Notes: generated from the letters alone by a model not told the origin. DNA of 64,000 nucleotides from Roseomonas sp. AR75 (GCF_005222815.1 NZ_STGB01000002.1:434001-498000); one strand, 5' to 3'; positions 21,170-29,707 are shown, numbered from the stretch's first letter. Numbers and translations are program-made.

Positions 21170-21745
21170 ATGCCGAAGCCCGACGCCGCCCGCACCGCCA
21201 CGCAGCCCGCCGCGAAGTCCAAGGACCTCGCGGGCTTCGCGGTCGGTGATGCGGTGATGCACCCCGCCCACGGCGTCGGTCGCGTGACCGGCGAATCGAC
21301 CGCCACGGTCGGCGGCGAGACGCTGGAGCTCGTCCACTTCGCCTTCGGTGAGGGCCGCCTGCTGCTGCGCGTGCCGCGCGCGAAGGTGTCGGTGAACGGC
21401 ATCCGCCGCCTCGCGGGCGGCGCGCTGATCGGCGAGGCGCTGGACGTGCTCACCACCACGCCGCGCGGCGCGGTGCGTGGCATCACCTGGGCGCGGCGCG
21501 CGGCGGAATTGCAGGCGAAGCTCAACAGCGGCGATCCGCGCAAGGTGGCGGAAGTGCTCCGCGACCTCGGCCGCAACGTGAACAACCCCGAGCGCAGCTT
21601 CTCCGAGCGGCAGATCTTCGAGGCGGCGCTGGAGCGCCTGGCCGTGGAGATCGCCGCGGTCGAGAACATCACGCGCGACGAGGCGGTCGGGAAGATTGCG
21701 CAGCGCATCCCGGTGGCGCCGACGCCTGTGGCCGCGGCCGCCTGA
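21170..21745 (+). CDS. carD: CarD/CdnL-family RNA polymerase-binding regulator
   Basis: Protein of 191 residues. The Tudor-like RNAP-interaction domain begins FAVGDAVMHPAHGVGRV at about 25-41 and is followed by a basic helical DNA-binding domain (LQAKLNSGDPRKVAEVLRDL and ERSFSERQIFEAALERL). In other bacteria CarD/CdnL binds the RNAP beta subunit and stabilises open complexes at rRNA and growth-related promoters. The start at 21170 is preferred over 21155 because GGAG lies 9 bases ahead of it. It is divergent from sseA, with a hairpin 10 bases after the stop. Confidence 0.9.
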   Translation: MPKPDAARTATQPAAKSKDLAGFAVGDAVMHPAHGVGRVTGESTATVGGETLELVHFAFGEGRLLLRVPRAKVSVNGIRRLAGGALIGEALDVLTTTPRGAVRGITWARRAAELQAKLNSGDPRKVAEVLRDLGRNVNNPERSFSERQIFEAALERLAVEIAAVENITRDEAVGKIAQRIPVAPTPVAAAA

Positions 21746-21755
21746 TTTCCGGCCC

Positions 21756-21779
21756 GGGCGGCGCACCACGGCGCCGCCC
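21756..21779 (+). terminator. Hairpin after carD
   Basis: GGGCGGCGC (21756-21764) and its exact complement (21771-21779) form a 9-bp stem with a 6-base loop, starting 10 bases after the carD stop. No T-run follows, so it may need Rho or act as an RNA 3' end. Confidence 0.5.
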
Positions 21780-21812
21780 GAAACGGATCGCGGTGCACGA
21801 CGTTGTGCCCGC

Positions 21813-22034
21813 ATGAGTGGATCCGATCCGACGCCGGAAGTCCCGGCCCCGCCCCCTGAACCGCCCGTCGAGACGCCGCCGGTGCAGCCGCCGCCCGGAC
21901 CCGGGCCGGAACTGCCGGGCCTGCCCCCGGTGACGCCGCCGCAACCCGGCCCCGAGATCACGCCGCCGGCGACGCCGCAGGAAATCCCGCCAATCACGCC
22001 CCCCGGCCCGACGACCCCGCGGCCGGTCGCGTAA
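21813..22034 (+). CDS. Small proline-rich hypothetical protein
   Basis: An ORF of 73 codons, MSGSDPTPEVPAPPPEPP and onward, in which nearly half the residues are proline, with periodic PPxxP and PGPE patterns. It has no signal peptide, cysteine or membrane segment. The last 41 bases overlap the 3' end of the convergent MFS gene. No good ribosome site is visible, so reality is uncertain. If translated it would be an extended, disordered peptide, perhaps an SH3-like ligand. It could instead be non-coding GC-rich sequence. Confidence 0.4.
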   Translation: MSGSDPTPEVPAPPPEPPVETPPVQPPPGPGPELPGLPPVTPPQPGPEITPPATPQEIPPITPPGPTTPRPVA

Positions 22035-23202
22035 CCGGCGCCCGCAACAGCATCATCGCGACGAAGGCCGCCAGGCAGAGGCCCGAGGTCAGTGCCAGCG
22101 CGGCGCCGACCGAGGCGCGTTCCAGCAGCAGGCCGAAGGCGAAGGGCGACAGTGCCTGAAGGAAGCGCGAGGGCGCTGAGAGCAGTCCCTGCCGCGCGCC
22201 GTAGCCGACGGGACCGAATATCGCGAGCGGCAGCGTGCCCTTCACGATCGTCATGATGCCGTTGCCCATGCCGTGCAGCACGGTGAAGGCCGGCGCCGCG
22301 ACCGGCCCGAACAGCAGCAGCGCGGCGGCGCCGAGCGGATGGCCGAGCGTCGCCAGCCGCCCGGAGACCAACGGATGGAAGCGGCCGAGCAGGCCGAATT
22401 CCAGCACGCGTGCTGCGACCTGCGCCGGTCCGACCAGCGCCGCTGCCGCGATCGCCGCGGCTGCGCTGGCGCCGGTCGCCTGCAGCAGCGCCGGAAGATG
22501 CGCAGCCATCGCGCCGGCCACCGCCCAGGTCGCGGCGAAGACGAAGGCCAGCAATGGCATGGCGAAGCGCGGGGCCGGCGCGGCCTCGGCGTCTTCCTGC
22601 ACAAGCTTCTTTTCCGGTGGCGGCGCGGCGGGCAGCAGGAAGCGGTTGATCGGCAGCGCGACGAGCAGGTTGAGCGCCGCCCAGCCGAGGCAGGCGCCGC
22701 GCCAGCCCCAGGCTTCCGTCATCAGCGCCGAGAGCGGCCAGCCGACGGTGCTGGCGAAGCCTGCGATCAGCGTGATGCCGGTGATCGGCCCGCGCGCCGC
22801 GCGGCCATACAGGCCCGCCAGGGTGGCGAAGGCGGAATCGTAGAGGCCGAGCGCGATGCCGAGCCCGAGTACGAGCCAGCCCGCGATCATCATCGCCGGG
22901 CCCTGCGCGAGCGCGAGCAGGACGAGCCCGGCGGCGAGCACGAAATTCGAAGCGACCAGCACGACGCGCCCGCCGCTCCGGTCGATCACGCGGCCGACCC
23001 AGGGGCCGAGCACCGCGGAGAGCAGCAGCGCGCCCGAGAACGCGCCGAAAACCCAGGAGGCGGGCAGGCCGAGCGACTCCGCCATCGGCGCCGCCAGAAT
23101 CGCCGGCAGGTAGTAGCTGCACGCCCAGGCCAGCGTCTGCGTCGTGCCGAGCGCGACGACGACGCGCCGCGAGCCCGGCGGCGCGGCAGGCGCGGCGGTC
23201 AA
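21994..23202 (-). CDS. MFS transporter
   Basis: Major facilitator protein of 402 residues with about 12 membrane helices in two halves separated by a charged loop near 195-220 (PPPEKKLVQEDAEA). Conserved features include the TLAWACSYYLPAILA N-terminal helix and the loop 2-3 GPWVGRVIDRSGGR, the MFS motif A region. It resembles the proton-driven organic acid/drug branch; direction and substrate are unknown. The start is TTG at 23202, overlapping the aldolase stop (TTGA), so it is cotranslated with the class II aldolase. Confidence 0.85.
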   Translation of the reverse strand: MTAAPAAPPGSRRVVVALGTTQTLAWACSYYLPAILAAPMAESLGLPASWVFGAFSGALLLSAVLGPWVGRVIDRSGGRVVLVASNFVLAAGLVLLALAQGPAMMIAGWLVLGLGIALGLYDSAFATLAGLYGRAARGPITGITLIAGFASTVGWPLSALMTEAWGWRGACLGWAALNLLVALPINRFLLPAAPPPEKKLVQEDAEAAPAPRFAMPLLAFVFAATWAVAGAMAAHLPALLQATGASAAAAIAAAALVGPAQVAARVLEFGLLGRFHPLVSGRLATLGHPLGAAALLLFGPVAAPAFTVLHGMGNGIMTIVKGTLPLAIFGPVGYGARQGLLSAPSRFLQALSPFAFGLLLERASVGAALALTSGLCLAAFVAMMLLRAPVTRPAAGSSGRGA

Positions 23203-23933
23203 AGCCCGGCGAAGCCGGCGCGCGCCACGCGGTAGTCCCAGCTTCGGCGCAACGGGCGCTCGGTGCGCAGCATCGCGCCGGTCTTGGCGATCTCGCCGGG
23301 CGTCAGATAGTCCACCGCGCCGCCCAGCGCCTCGGCCGCGTATTGCAGCTCGGCATTCTCCTTCATGTAGATGGAGACGAAGCAGGCCTCGGGGATCGAG
23401 GCGCCGACGCAGACCGCACCGTGGCGCCGCAGCAGCGCGCAGCTGTGCGGACCCAGCGCCTTCGCCAGGCTGTCGGCCTTGGGGATGGTGTCGATCAGCA
23501 TGTTGGTGTCGCCGAACTCGTCCTGGCTGTCCCAGAGCGGGATCGTGGCGCCGATCACCGAGCCCATGTGGAAGACCGGGCGCAGCGGACGCTGCGTGAC
23601 GGTGAAGGGCAGCACCGGGCGGGCGTGGTGATGCACCACGCAGTTGACGTCGGGCCGCACGGCGAAGATGCGGGCATGCAGCACCGTTTCGAGATACGGG
23701 CGGCGATGGCCGGCATTCTCGGGCGTCGCCTCGAGGTCGAAGCGGATGAGGTCGTCGCGCGAGACGACCTCCGGGCTGCGCGAGCGCGAGAGCCAGAAGC
23801 GCGAGGGGTCGCGCGGGTCGCGGACGGACACATGGCCGAAATCGTCCACGACATCCTCGCGGGCGAGGATGCGGTTGGCGATGACGAGATCTGTGAGCAG
23901 CGATTCCAGTTCGCGGTCGGTGGCAAGGCTCAT
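23199..23933 (-). CDS. Class II aldolase/adducin family protein
   Basis: Protein of 244 residues with the zinc-binding class II aldolase fold. VVHHHARPVLPF (about 100-111) supplies the His pair, CALLRRHGAVCVG a third histidine, and YMKENAELQYAAEALG the C-terminal helix. GHVSVRDPRDPSRFWLSRSR is the conserved phosphate-binding region. Members cleave or epimerise sugar phosphates, or act on hydroxy-acid substrates. It is followed directly by an MFS transporter overlapping by 4 bases, which suggests uptake and cleavage of a small organic acid or sugar; that is inference. Confidence 0.85.
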   Translation of the reverse strand: MSLATDRELESLLTDLVIANRILAREDVVDDFGHVSVRDPRDPSRFWLSRSRSPEVVSRDDLIRFDLEATPENAGHRRPYLETVLHARIFAVRPDVNCVVHHHARPVLPFTVTQRPLRPVFHMGSVIGATIPLWDSQDEFGDTNMLIDTIPKADSLAKALGPHSCALLRRHGAVCVGASIPEACFVSIYMKENAELQYAAEALGGAVDYLTPGEIAKTGAMLRTERPLRRSWDYRVARAGFAGL

Positions 23934-23942
23934 GCGGTGGTC

Positions 23943-24073
23943 CCCCTCACCCGCGAGGCTACTCCCTCGCCTGCGCGCGGGGGAGGGTCAGGATTCTGCG
24001 AGGGTTCGCACTCGACGATGGGCGAAGTGGTCCGTGCCCTCACCCCATCCCTCCCCCGCTTCGCAGGGGAGGG
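23943..24073. repeat. Pair of C-rich palindromic repeats, degenerate
   Basis: The right unit has an 8-bp stem CCCTCCCC/GGGGAGGG (24049-24056/24066-24073) preceded by CCCTCACCCCAT. The left unit (about 23943-23987) has the shared CCCCCTCACCC flank and GGGGGAGGGTC but an eroded stem. The pair fills the gap between the MetE-like gene and the aldolase gene. Confidence 0.6.
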
Positions 24074-24100
24074 AGGCGCCGGGCGAGACGGGAAGGTTCG

Positions 24101-25210
24101 CTACAGGCTGCCCCAGACCTCCTCCGCCACTTCCACGCAGCGGCGCAGCTTGGCCCATTGCTCCTCGACCGTCAGCACGTTGCCTTCCTCGGTGGAGGCG
24201 AAGCCGCATTGCGGGCTGAGGGCGAGCTGGTCGAGCGGCGCGTATTTCGCCGCCTCCTCGATGCGGCGCTTCAGCAGGTCCTTGGATTCCAGGTCGCCGC
24301 GCTTGGAGGTGACGATGCCCAGCACGACCGTCTTGCCCTTCGGCAGGAAGCGCAGCGGCGCGAAGCTGCCGGAGCGCTCGTCATCGTACTCCATGAAGTA
24401 GGCATCCACATTGATGCCGTTGAACAGCACCTCCGCGACCGGGTCGTAGCCGCCTGAGGCGATGTGCATGGAGCGGAAATTGCCGCGGCAGAGATGCATG
24501 GAGACCACCATGTCCTGCGGCCTGCCGTCGATCGCGCGGTTGATCAGGGCGGCGTATTTCTGCAGCAGCCCCTCCGTTTCCTCGCCGCGCGCCTTCAGCC
24601 CGGCAATCTGCTCAGGGTCGCAGAGATAGGCGATGTTCACCTCATCCAGTTGCAGGTAGCGGCAGCCCGCCTTCGCGAAATCCTGCACCGCGTCGTGATA
24701 GGCCGCGCCGAGATCGGCGAAGAAGCCGTCCATCTCCGGATAGGTGTGGGTGTCCACCGCGCGCCTTCCGCCGCGGAAATGCAGGACGCTTGGCGAGGGG
24801 ATGGTGATCTTCGGCACCGCGCCGCCGGCATTGTCGCGCACGAACGCAAAATCCTGCACGAAGGGATGGCCGGCATAGTGGATGCGGTCCGTCACCTTCA
24901 GCCCATAGGCCTTGGTCTGGCCGCCCTTGAACTGGATGCCCTGGTCGCTCTCGTACATCTCGACGCCGCCGAGCCTGGCGAGGAAGTCGAAATGCCAGAA
25001 CGCGCGGCGGTATTCGCCATCCGTCACCGCCTTCAGCCCCACCGCCTTCTGCTGGGCGATGACATCGCGGATGAAGCGGTCCTCCACCTCGCGCAGCGCC
25101 TCGGCGGAGATGGTGCCGGCGGCCCGGGCGGCACGCGCCTCGCGCAGCGGGATGGGGCGCAGCAGGCTGCCGACATGGTCGGCGCGGAAGGGCGGCATGG
25201 TGCCGGGCAT
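24101..25210 (-). CDS. Cobalamin-independent methionine synthase-like protein (MetE C-terminal domain type)
   Basis: Protein of 369 residues made of the single catalytic barrel of MetE, without the N-terminal domain. It begins PFRADHVGSLLRP. Zinc-ligand candidates are the His and Cys of SMHLCRGN and the Cys of LSPQCGF, and LQLDEVNIAYLCD is the barrel acidic segment. Full MetE is about twice this length; short paralogs transfer methyl or other C1 groups from unknown donors. The ATG at 25210 has GGAGGAAG 6 bases upstream. It is a single gene, so methionine synthesis itself is not assured. Confidence 0.85.
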   Translation of the reverse strand: MPGTMPPFRADHVGSLLRPIPLREARAARAAGTISAEALREVEDRFIRDVIAQQKAVGLKAVTDGEYRRAFWHFDFLARLGGVEMYESDQGIQFKGGQTKAYGLKVTDRIHYAGHPFVQDFAFVRDNAGGAVPKITIPSPSVLHFRGGRRAVDTHTYPEMDGFFADLGAAYHDAVQDFAKAGCRYLQLDEVNIAYLCDPEQIAGLKARGEETEGLLQKYAALINRAIDGRPQDMVVSMHLCRGNFRSMHIASGGYDPVAEVLFNGINVDAYFMEYDDERSGSFAPLRFLPKGKTVVLGIVTSKRGDLESKDLLKRRIEEAAKYAPLDQLALSPQCGFASTEEGNVLTVEEQWAKLRRCVEVAEEVWGSL

Positions 25211-25340
25211 GGGCTTCCTCCTTCGGCCGTCCTGCGGCCTTGCATGCAACGGAGCCGTGACGCGGGCAGGCGAGGCCCTCCGCGTCGGCCCAGTTCCTTA
25301 ACCGGCGCATACCATCACGGGTCCGCTGCATGCAATGCGG

Positions 25341-26246
25341 CTAGTTTGCCCGCGCCAGGGAAGCGGCGCTGCGGCGTGCCTCCGCCCGCAATTGCGGCCG
25401 CCCGGCGGCCTGCGCCAGCCGCGCCGCCTGGTCCAGCCAGCGCCGCGCATCGGCGCGTTCGCCGCGCGTCGCCGCGCTCTGTCCGGCGCGCAGCAGCAGG
25501 TCGGCGGCTTCGGCGCGCTCGCCCAGCCGGGACCGCGCCTCGCCTTCCAGCGCCAGAGCGCGCGAGACGCCGCGGTAATCCAGTGCATCCTGCCGCAGCG
25601 TGGCGGCCTGCGCCGCCAGCGCCGCCGCGCGCCGGTCCTCGCGCGCCAGCAGCGCGCGATGCGCCGCAAGCTCCACCGCGTCGGCCTGGAAGGCCGGCTG
25701 CGCCGCGCCCTGCAGCGCGGCGATGGCAGCATCCAGCCCTGCGGCGTCGCCCTGGCCGGCGGCGATCAGCCCCAGCAGGAACCAGGCGCGCAACGCGGCC
25801 GCCGCGTCTTCCTGCGCACGCGTTGTAACGGCGGCGGCGATCGGCCTGGCCTCGTTGTCGCGGCGCAGGCGGTGAAGCGCGGTCGCCTCCACCAGCATCA
25901 GCCGCGGCACGTCCGTACGGCCGCGCCGGGCGAGATCGGCGCGCACGTCGCGGGCGACGCGCAGCGCGCCCGCCGCATCGCCCTGCGCCAGCAGCGCCGT
26001 CGCCTGACCGAAGCCGGTGTCCGCGATGGCCTCGGCATCGTCGCGTTCCCGCGCGCGTTCCAGGGCATCGGCGTAGAGCCGCGCGGCGCTTTCGGGCTGG
26101 TCGAGCTCCAGCGCGTCGCGGCCGGCGCGCGCGAGCCGCGTCAGCACCTCGTCCTGCGAGGCGTCGGTCGTGGCTTGCTGCGCACCGCCGCCGCAGCCGG
26201 CCAGCAGCGTGCAGGCCAGCAGCAGCGCGGGAAGCCCGCGGATCAC
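25341..26246 (-). CDS. Helical-repeat lipoprotein of the Mla-type locus
   Basis: Protein of 301 residues. The N-terminus MIRGLPALLLACTLLAGCGGG is a lipoprotein signal with lipobox LLAGC, so it should be anchored in a membrane facing the periplasm. The rest is alanine-rich tandem helices resembling TPR units (for example DQPESAARLYADALERARERD). No named domain is certain. The GTG start overlaps the mlaD stop (GTGA), placing it as the fourth gene of mlaE-ATPase-mlaD-lipoprotein, the slot often held by a transport auxiliary lipoprotein. Role inferred from position. Confidence 0.75.
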   Translation of the reverse strand: MIRGLPALLLACTLLAGCGGGAQQATTDASQDEVLTRLARAGRDALELDQPESAARLYADALERARERDDAEAIADTGFGQATALLAQGDAAGALRVARDVRADLARRGRTDVPRLMLVEATALHRLRRDNEARPIAAAVTTRAQEDAAAALRAWFLLGLIAAGQGDAAGLDAAIAALQGAAQPAFQADAVELAAHRALLAREDRRAAALAAQAATLRQDALDYRGVSRALALEGEARSRLGERAEAADLLLRAGQSAATRGERADARRWLDQAARLAQAAGRPQLRAEARRSAASLARAN

Positions 26247-27235
26247 GGCCGCACCCGGTCGGCGGGCGGCCGAAGCTGTTCCGCCTGACCGCGCGCGCCG
26301 GCGCCGCCCAGCAGCCAATTGCCGCGAAGCTGGCTGGCAAGCTGCTCGACGCTGCGAGCGGTCTGCTGCAACTGCACCACCGCCGCCGGCAGCGGCTGAG
26401 ACGCGCGCTCCACATTGCGCACGATGCGCGTGACGCCCGGGGTTGCGCCCGCGATCGCCTCGCTCGCGCGTTCCAGCGCGGCCATCGTCTCGTTGGCGCG
26501 GGCGACCAGCGCAGGGATGCCTTCCGCCTCCCCTTCCCCGGCGAGTTGCGCCGCCATGCCGCGAAGCTGCTGCGCCGTGGCATCGAGCGTTTCCAGCATG
26601 CCGTTGACGCGGCGCGCCGCTTCCTCGGCCTGGTCGGCGATGGTCCGGTCCGACAGCAGCCGGCCGACGGTGCCCTCGCCGCGCTCCAGCCGGGCCGCGA
26701 CCTCCGAGAAGGCGCGGGTACCGCGCTGCAGGTCGTCGAACACGGGCACCACGCGGTTGCGCAGCTCCTCCAGCAGCGCGCCGGCGGTGGCGGTTGCGGC
26801 TTCCTCCACCTGCGCCTCGATCACGGGATTGCCGCTCCAGTCGAGCGGCGCCGCCTCTCCGCGGGCGATGTCGAGATAGGCCGGTCCGGCAACACCGAAC
26901 CGCTTTCGGATGGTCGCGACGCTGTCGGTGCGGATGAAGACCTTCGCCTGGTCGTCGATGCGCAGCTCCGCGCGGATGCGCCCCTCGGGCGCGACGATGA
27001 TGCGACGCACGGCGCCGACGCGGATGCCCAGCACCTCCGCCTCGCTGCCTTCGGACAGGCCGGCGAGGCCGCCTTCCTCCGGCATCAACACCGTCAGCTC
27101 CTCGCCGCCGGCGAAGAACTGCGTGATGACGCTGCGCTGGATCGCTGCGCCGAGGAAGATCGCGACGGCGAGCAGCACCAGCGCGCCGACCCAGCGATCC
27201 GTATGCCGCAGCCGGACCCGATCCTCCTCCGTCAT
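26243..27235 (-). CDS. mlaD: MlaD/MCE-domain protein
   Basis: Protein of 330 residues anchored by one N-terminal helix (WVGALVLLAVAIFLGAAI, about 15-32), followed by an MCE domain at about 45-125 with GLSEGSEAEVLGIRVGAV, typical of MlaD. The long C-terminal region (130-300) is helical, with QTARSVEQLASQLRGN near the end, as in MCE proteins that form periplasmic tubes or needles. It binds lipid for transfer between membranes. The ATG overlaps the stop of the ATPase-like gene (ATGA). Confidence 0.9.
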   Translation of the reverse strand: MTEEDRVRLRHTDRWVGALVLLAVAIFLGAAIQRSVITQFFAGGEELTVLMPEEGGLAGLSEGSEAEVLGIRVGAVRRIIVAPEGRIRAELRIDDQAKVFIRTDSVATIRKRFGVAGPAYLDIARGEAAPLDWSGNPVIEAQVEEAATATAGALLEELRNRVVPVFDDLQRGTRAFSEVAARLERGEGTVGRLLSDRTIADQAEEAARRVNGMLETLDATAQQLRGMAAQLAGEGEAEGIPALVARANETMAALERASEAIAGATPGVTRIVRNVERASQPLPAAVVQLQQTARSVEQLASQLRGNWLLGGAGARGQAEQLRPPADRVRP

Positions 27236-27915
27236 GCTGGCGCGAGCCCCTCGGCGCTCAGGCAGAGGCGGCGCGCCCCTCGCAGCGCCGGGCCGTCCCA
27301 GGCCAGGCGCGAGCGGCTCAGCCAGATCGCGGCGACCCCTTCGCCAAGGGCGCGCTGCAGCTTGCGGCGCAGCGGCTCCGCCAGAGCTTCGGCCGATTCG
27401 GCGTCGCGTGGGCTTTCCAGCAGCAGCAGCGCGGGATGCTGCAGAAAGGCGCGCGCACAGCCGGCGCGGGCGAGGTCCAGGCGCGACAACTCGTGCGGCG
27501 TCGCGTCCGGGATGCCATCGAGGCCGAAGTCGCGCGCCAGCGCCGCCGCTTCCGCCCTGAGTTCCTCCGCAGGGCGCGTGCCGTGGTGGCGGCAGGCCAG
27601 CAGCATGCCCAGCTCCATGTCCAGGTGCGGCAGCCAGCCATCCGCGGCCGGCGCGATGCCGATGCGGCCGCGCAGCGCCTCCGCCTGACGCCGTGGCAGC
27701 GTGGCGATCGTCTCGCCGAACAGCGTGACCCTGCCGGATCGCAGGGCGGGAAGCCCGGCGCAGAGGCCGATCAGCGCGCGCGCCTGGTCGGCGTCCGGCG
27801 CCTCGACCAGCGCCAGTTCGCCGGCATCCAGGTGCAGCCTGATCGGGCCGACCAGAGCGGACTCCTCGGCCTCCGCAGGGACCGCGTCGGCGATGTCCAG
27901 CACGGGCGCGCTCAC
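27232..27915 (-). CDS. Degenerate Mla-type ABC ATPase subunit, catalytic motifs lost
   Basis: Protein of 227 residues in the MlaF position and with MlaF-like order of secondary structure. The place of Walker A (residues 37-45) reads VEAPDADQA, with no GxxGxGK(S/T). The Q-loop region is GIAPAADGW without Gln, the signature is ELSRLDLARAG instead of LSGGQ, Walker B is LLLLESP without the Asp-Glu pair, and the H-loop reads WLSRSR without His. The frame is intact, with 4-base overlaps to genes on both sides, so it is not simply broken. It probably still docks on MlaE but cannot hydrolyse ATP. Confidence 0.8.
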   Translation of the reverse strand: MSAPVLDIADAVPAEAEESALVGPIRLHLDAGELALVEAPDADQARALIGLCAGLPALRSGRVTLFGETIATLPRRQAEALRGRIGIAPAADGWLPHLDMELGMLLACRHHGTRPAEELRAEAAALARDFGLDGIPDATPHELSRLDLARAGCARAFLQHPALLLLESPRDAESAEALAEPLRRKLQRALGEGVAAIWLSRSRLAWDGPALRGARRLCLSAEGLAPA

Positions 27916-28772
27916 GAGAAGGCCATGGTGAGCAGCGTGCTGGCCAGCAGCACGGCGAGGACGCCGCGCACGAAGCCACGCGGGAGCAGGTAGGAAGGCG
28001 TGTCGCGCCGCGTCGCCGACATGCCTGTGATCGCGGAGGTCAGCGCCACGAGGCTGCCGATCAGCACGAGCTTCACGGCGAACAGCACGAAGTCGCGGCG
28101 CTGCGTGGCCGCAATCACCTCGCCGGCCAGGGCGAAGGCACCGGGATGGCGCAGGCCGAGCACCTCCGCCGCCAGCCACCCGCTGCCGAGCGCGGCCAGC
28201 AGGAAGAAGACGCCGAGCGCGAAGCCGGCGATCGCCATGGCGGCGACGCGCGGCAGCACCAGCAGCGTGAAGGGATCGATGCCTTGCGCCTCCAGCAGGT
28301 TGAGCTGGCCGGCTGCCTTGATCGCGCCGAATTCCACCACGGCGACCGTGCCGCTGCGCCCCAGCAGGATCAGCCCGACCAGCACGGGCGCCGTCTCCCG
28401 CACCAGCACCGTCACCAGGATGCCGCCGGCAAGCCCTTCCTGCCCGACATAGGCGAGCCAGGATATCGCCTGGAATACGATGCCGAGACCCACGATCACG
28501 CCGGTGGCGATCGCCGTCATCAGCCCGCCGAGCATGGCCAGGCGCAATTCGCGGCGGAATTCCTGCCGCACGGTGCCAAGCCGCCACACCCGGCGAGTCG
28601 CGGCCTCGGTTACCACGCCCAGGGCCAGCGCGGCCGTGGCCAACGCCACCTGCGCGCCGCGCCGCGGCGGTGCGCCGATCCTCTCGAGCATCCGTGGCAC
28701 CAGCGGCCGGCGTCGCGCCGCTCCGGTCGCGGACAAGGCGGACCCTCCCCAGGCGCGGCACGACACGCGCAC
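27912..28772 (-). CDS. mlaE: MlaE-family lipid ABC permease
   Basis: Permease of up to 286 residues. The MlaE core is clear: an amphipathic segment, then LAMLGGLMTAIATGVIVGLG, VLVRETAPVLVGLILLGRSGTVAVVEFGAIK with the conserved RETAP region, and LEAQGIDPFTLLVLPRVAAM. Four or five membrane helices are present. The start is uncertain: GTG at 28772 gives 286 residues, while ATG at 28691 gives MLERIGAPP and 259, closer to the family norm. Its 3' end overlaps the ATPase-like gene by 4 bases. Confidence 0.87.
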   Translation of the reverse strand: MRVSCRAWGGSALSATGAARRRPLVPRMLERIGAPPRRGAQVALATAALALGVVTEAATRRVWRLGTVRQEFRRELRLAMLGGLMTAIATGVIVGLGIVFQAISWLAYVGQEGLAGGILVTVLVRETAPVLVGLILLGRSGTVAVVEFGAIKAAGQLNLLEAQGIDPFTLLVLPRVAAMAIAGFALGVFFLLAALGSGWLAAEVLGLRHPGAFALAGEVIAATQRRDFVLFAVKLVLIGSLVALTSAITGMSATRRDTPSYLLPRGFVRGVLAVLLASTLLTMAFS

Positions 28773-28810
28773 GCAACAGCCTATCGCTCAGAGGCCGTCC
28801 GTAGTTCCCC

Positions 28811-29707
28811 TTACGCCGCGCGGGCCGCCTTCGCGCGCACCCGCTCGCGATGCGCCATGTAGAGCCCGCTCGCAGCGATCACCGCCGCACCCAGCAGCGT
28901 ATAGCGGTCCGGCACGGTGCCGAAGACGAACAGGCCGAGCAGGCCGGAGAACACCAACTGCACATAGGAAAAGGGCGCGAGCACCGAGGCCGGCGCGGCA
29001 CGATAGGCGAGCACGACCAGATACTGCGCGATGGAGGACACCAGGCCGATCAGCAGGCCGATCCCCACCTGCGCCGCATCCGGCACCACCGCGTCGAAGG
29101 GTAGCAGCAGGCTCAGCACCACGAAGCCGGTCGCGGCGGTCCAGAACAGCGTTGTCGCGGTGTCGTCCTGCGTGCCGATCCGCCGCGTCGCGATCACCGC
29201 GCAGGCCCAGGCGGCGGAGGAGAGCATGGGCAGCAGCGCCTCCACCCGGAAGGCCTCCGCGCCGGGGCGGACGATGATGAGCATGCCCAGCATCCCCACG
29301 CCGATCGCCGACCAGCGGCGCCAGCCCACGCGCTCGGCCAGGAAGATGACGCTGAGCACGGTGACGAAGGCGGGGGAGACGAAATTGATCGCCGTCGCCT
29401 CGGCCAGAGGCAGGAAGCGCAGCGCGACTATGAAGGCGACCGCCGAACCTACCACGGTCAGGCCGCGCAGGATCTGCAGGATCGGCACGCGGGAGGCGAG
29501 CACCGCGCTGCCGCCGCGGCGCATCAGCGGGATGGCGGCCAGCGCCAGGAAGGCGGCATAGCGCAGCCAGGCGATCTCCACCGGCGGCAGCGTCTCGCCG
29601 AGATGCTTGGCCAGCGCGTCGGAGACGGAGAACAGTGCGATGGCCGAGAGCAGCAGGGGTATGCCGCGCATCGGCTCGTCACGCGGCGCGGCGCCCGGCT
29701 GGGTCAT
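28811..29707 (-). CDS. EamA-family (DMT) transporter
   Basis: Inner-membrane protein of 298 residues with ten helices in two EamA repeats (about 15-145 and 160-290). The first repeat has IALFSVSDALAKHLGETLP and the conserved LRYAAFLALAAIPL. Members export metabolites or amino acids, and this sequence resembles the S-adenosylmethionine/drug metabolite branch without a specific marker. It ends 38 bases before the mlaE start and begins 19 bases after the hypothetical gene, so all may share one transcript. Confidence 0.87.
   Translation of the reverse strand: MTQPGAAPRDEPMRGIPLLLSAIALFSVSDALAKHLGETLPPVEIAWLRYAAFLALAAIPLMRRGGSAVLASRVPILQILRGLTVVGSAVAFIVALRFLPLAEATAINFVSPAFVTVLSVIFLAERVGWRRWSAIGVGMLGMLIIVRPGAEAFRVEALLPMLSSAAWACAVIATRRIGTQDDTATTLFWTAATGFVVLSLLLPFDAVVPDAAQVGIGLLIGLVSSIAQYLVVLAYRAAPASVLAPFSYVQLVFSGLLGLFVFGTVPDRYTLLGAAVIAASGLYMAHRERVRAKAARAA

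Noticed and set aside
20137..21798. Apparent 553-residue fusion ahead of the sulfurtransferase
   Set aside because: The upstream half is antisense to carD, and a strong AAGGAG precedes the ATG at 20976.
27232..28776. Apparent 514-residue fusion of the Mla ATPase-like protein
   Set aside because: The extra part is a shadow of mlaE; the GTG at 27915 overlaps the mlaE stop.
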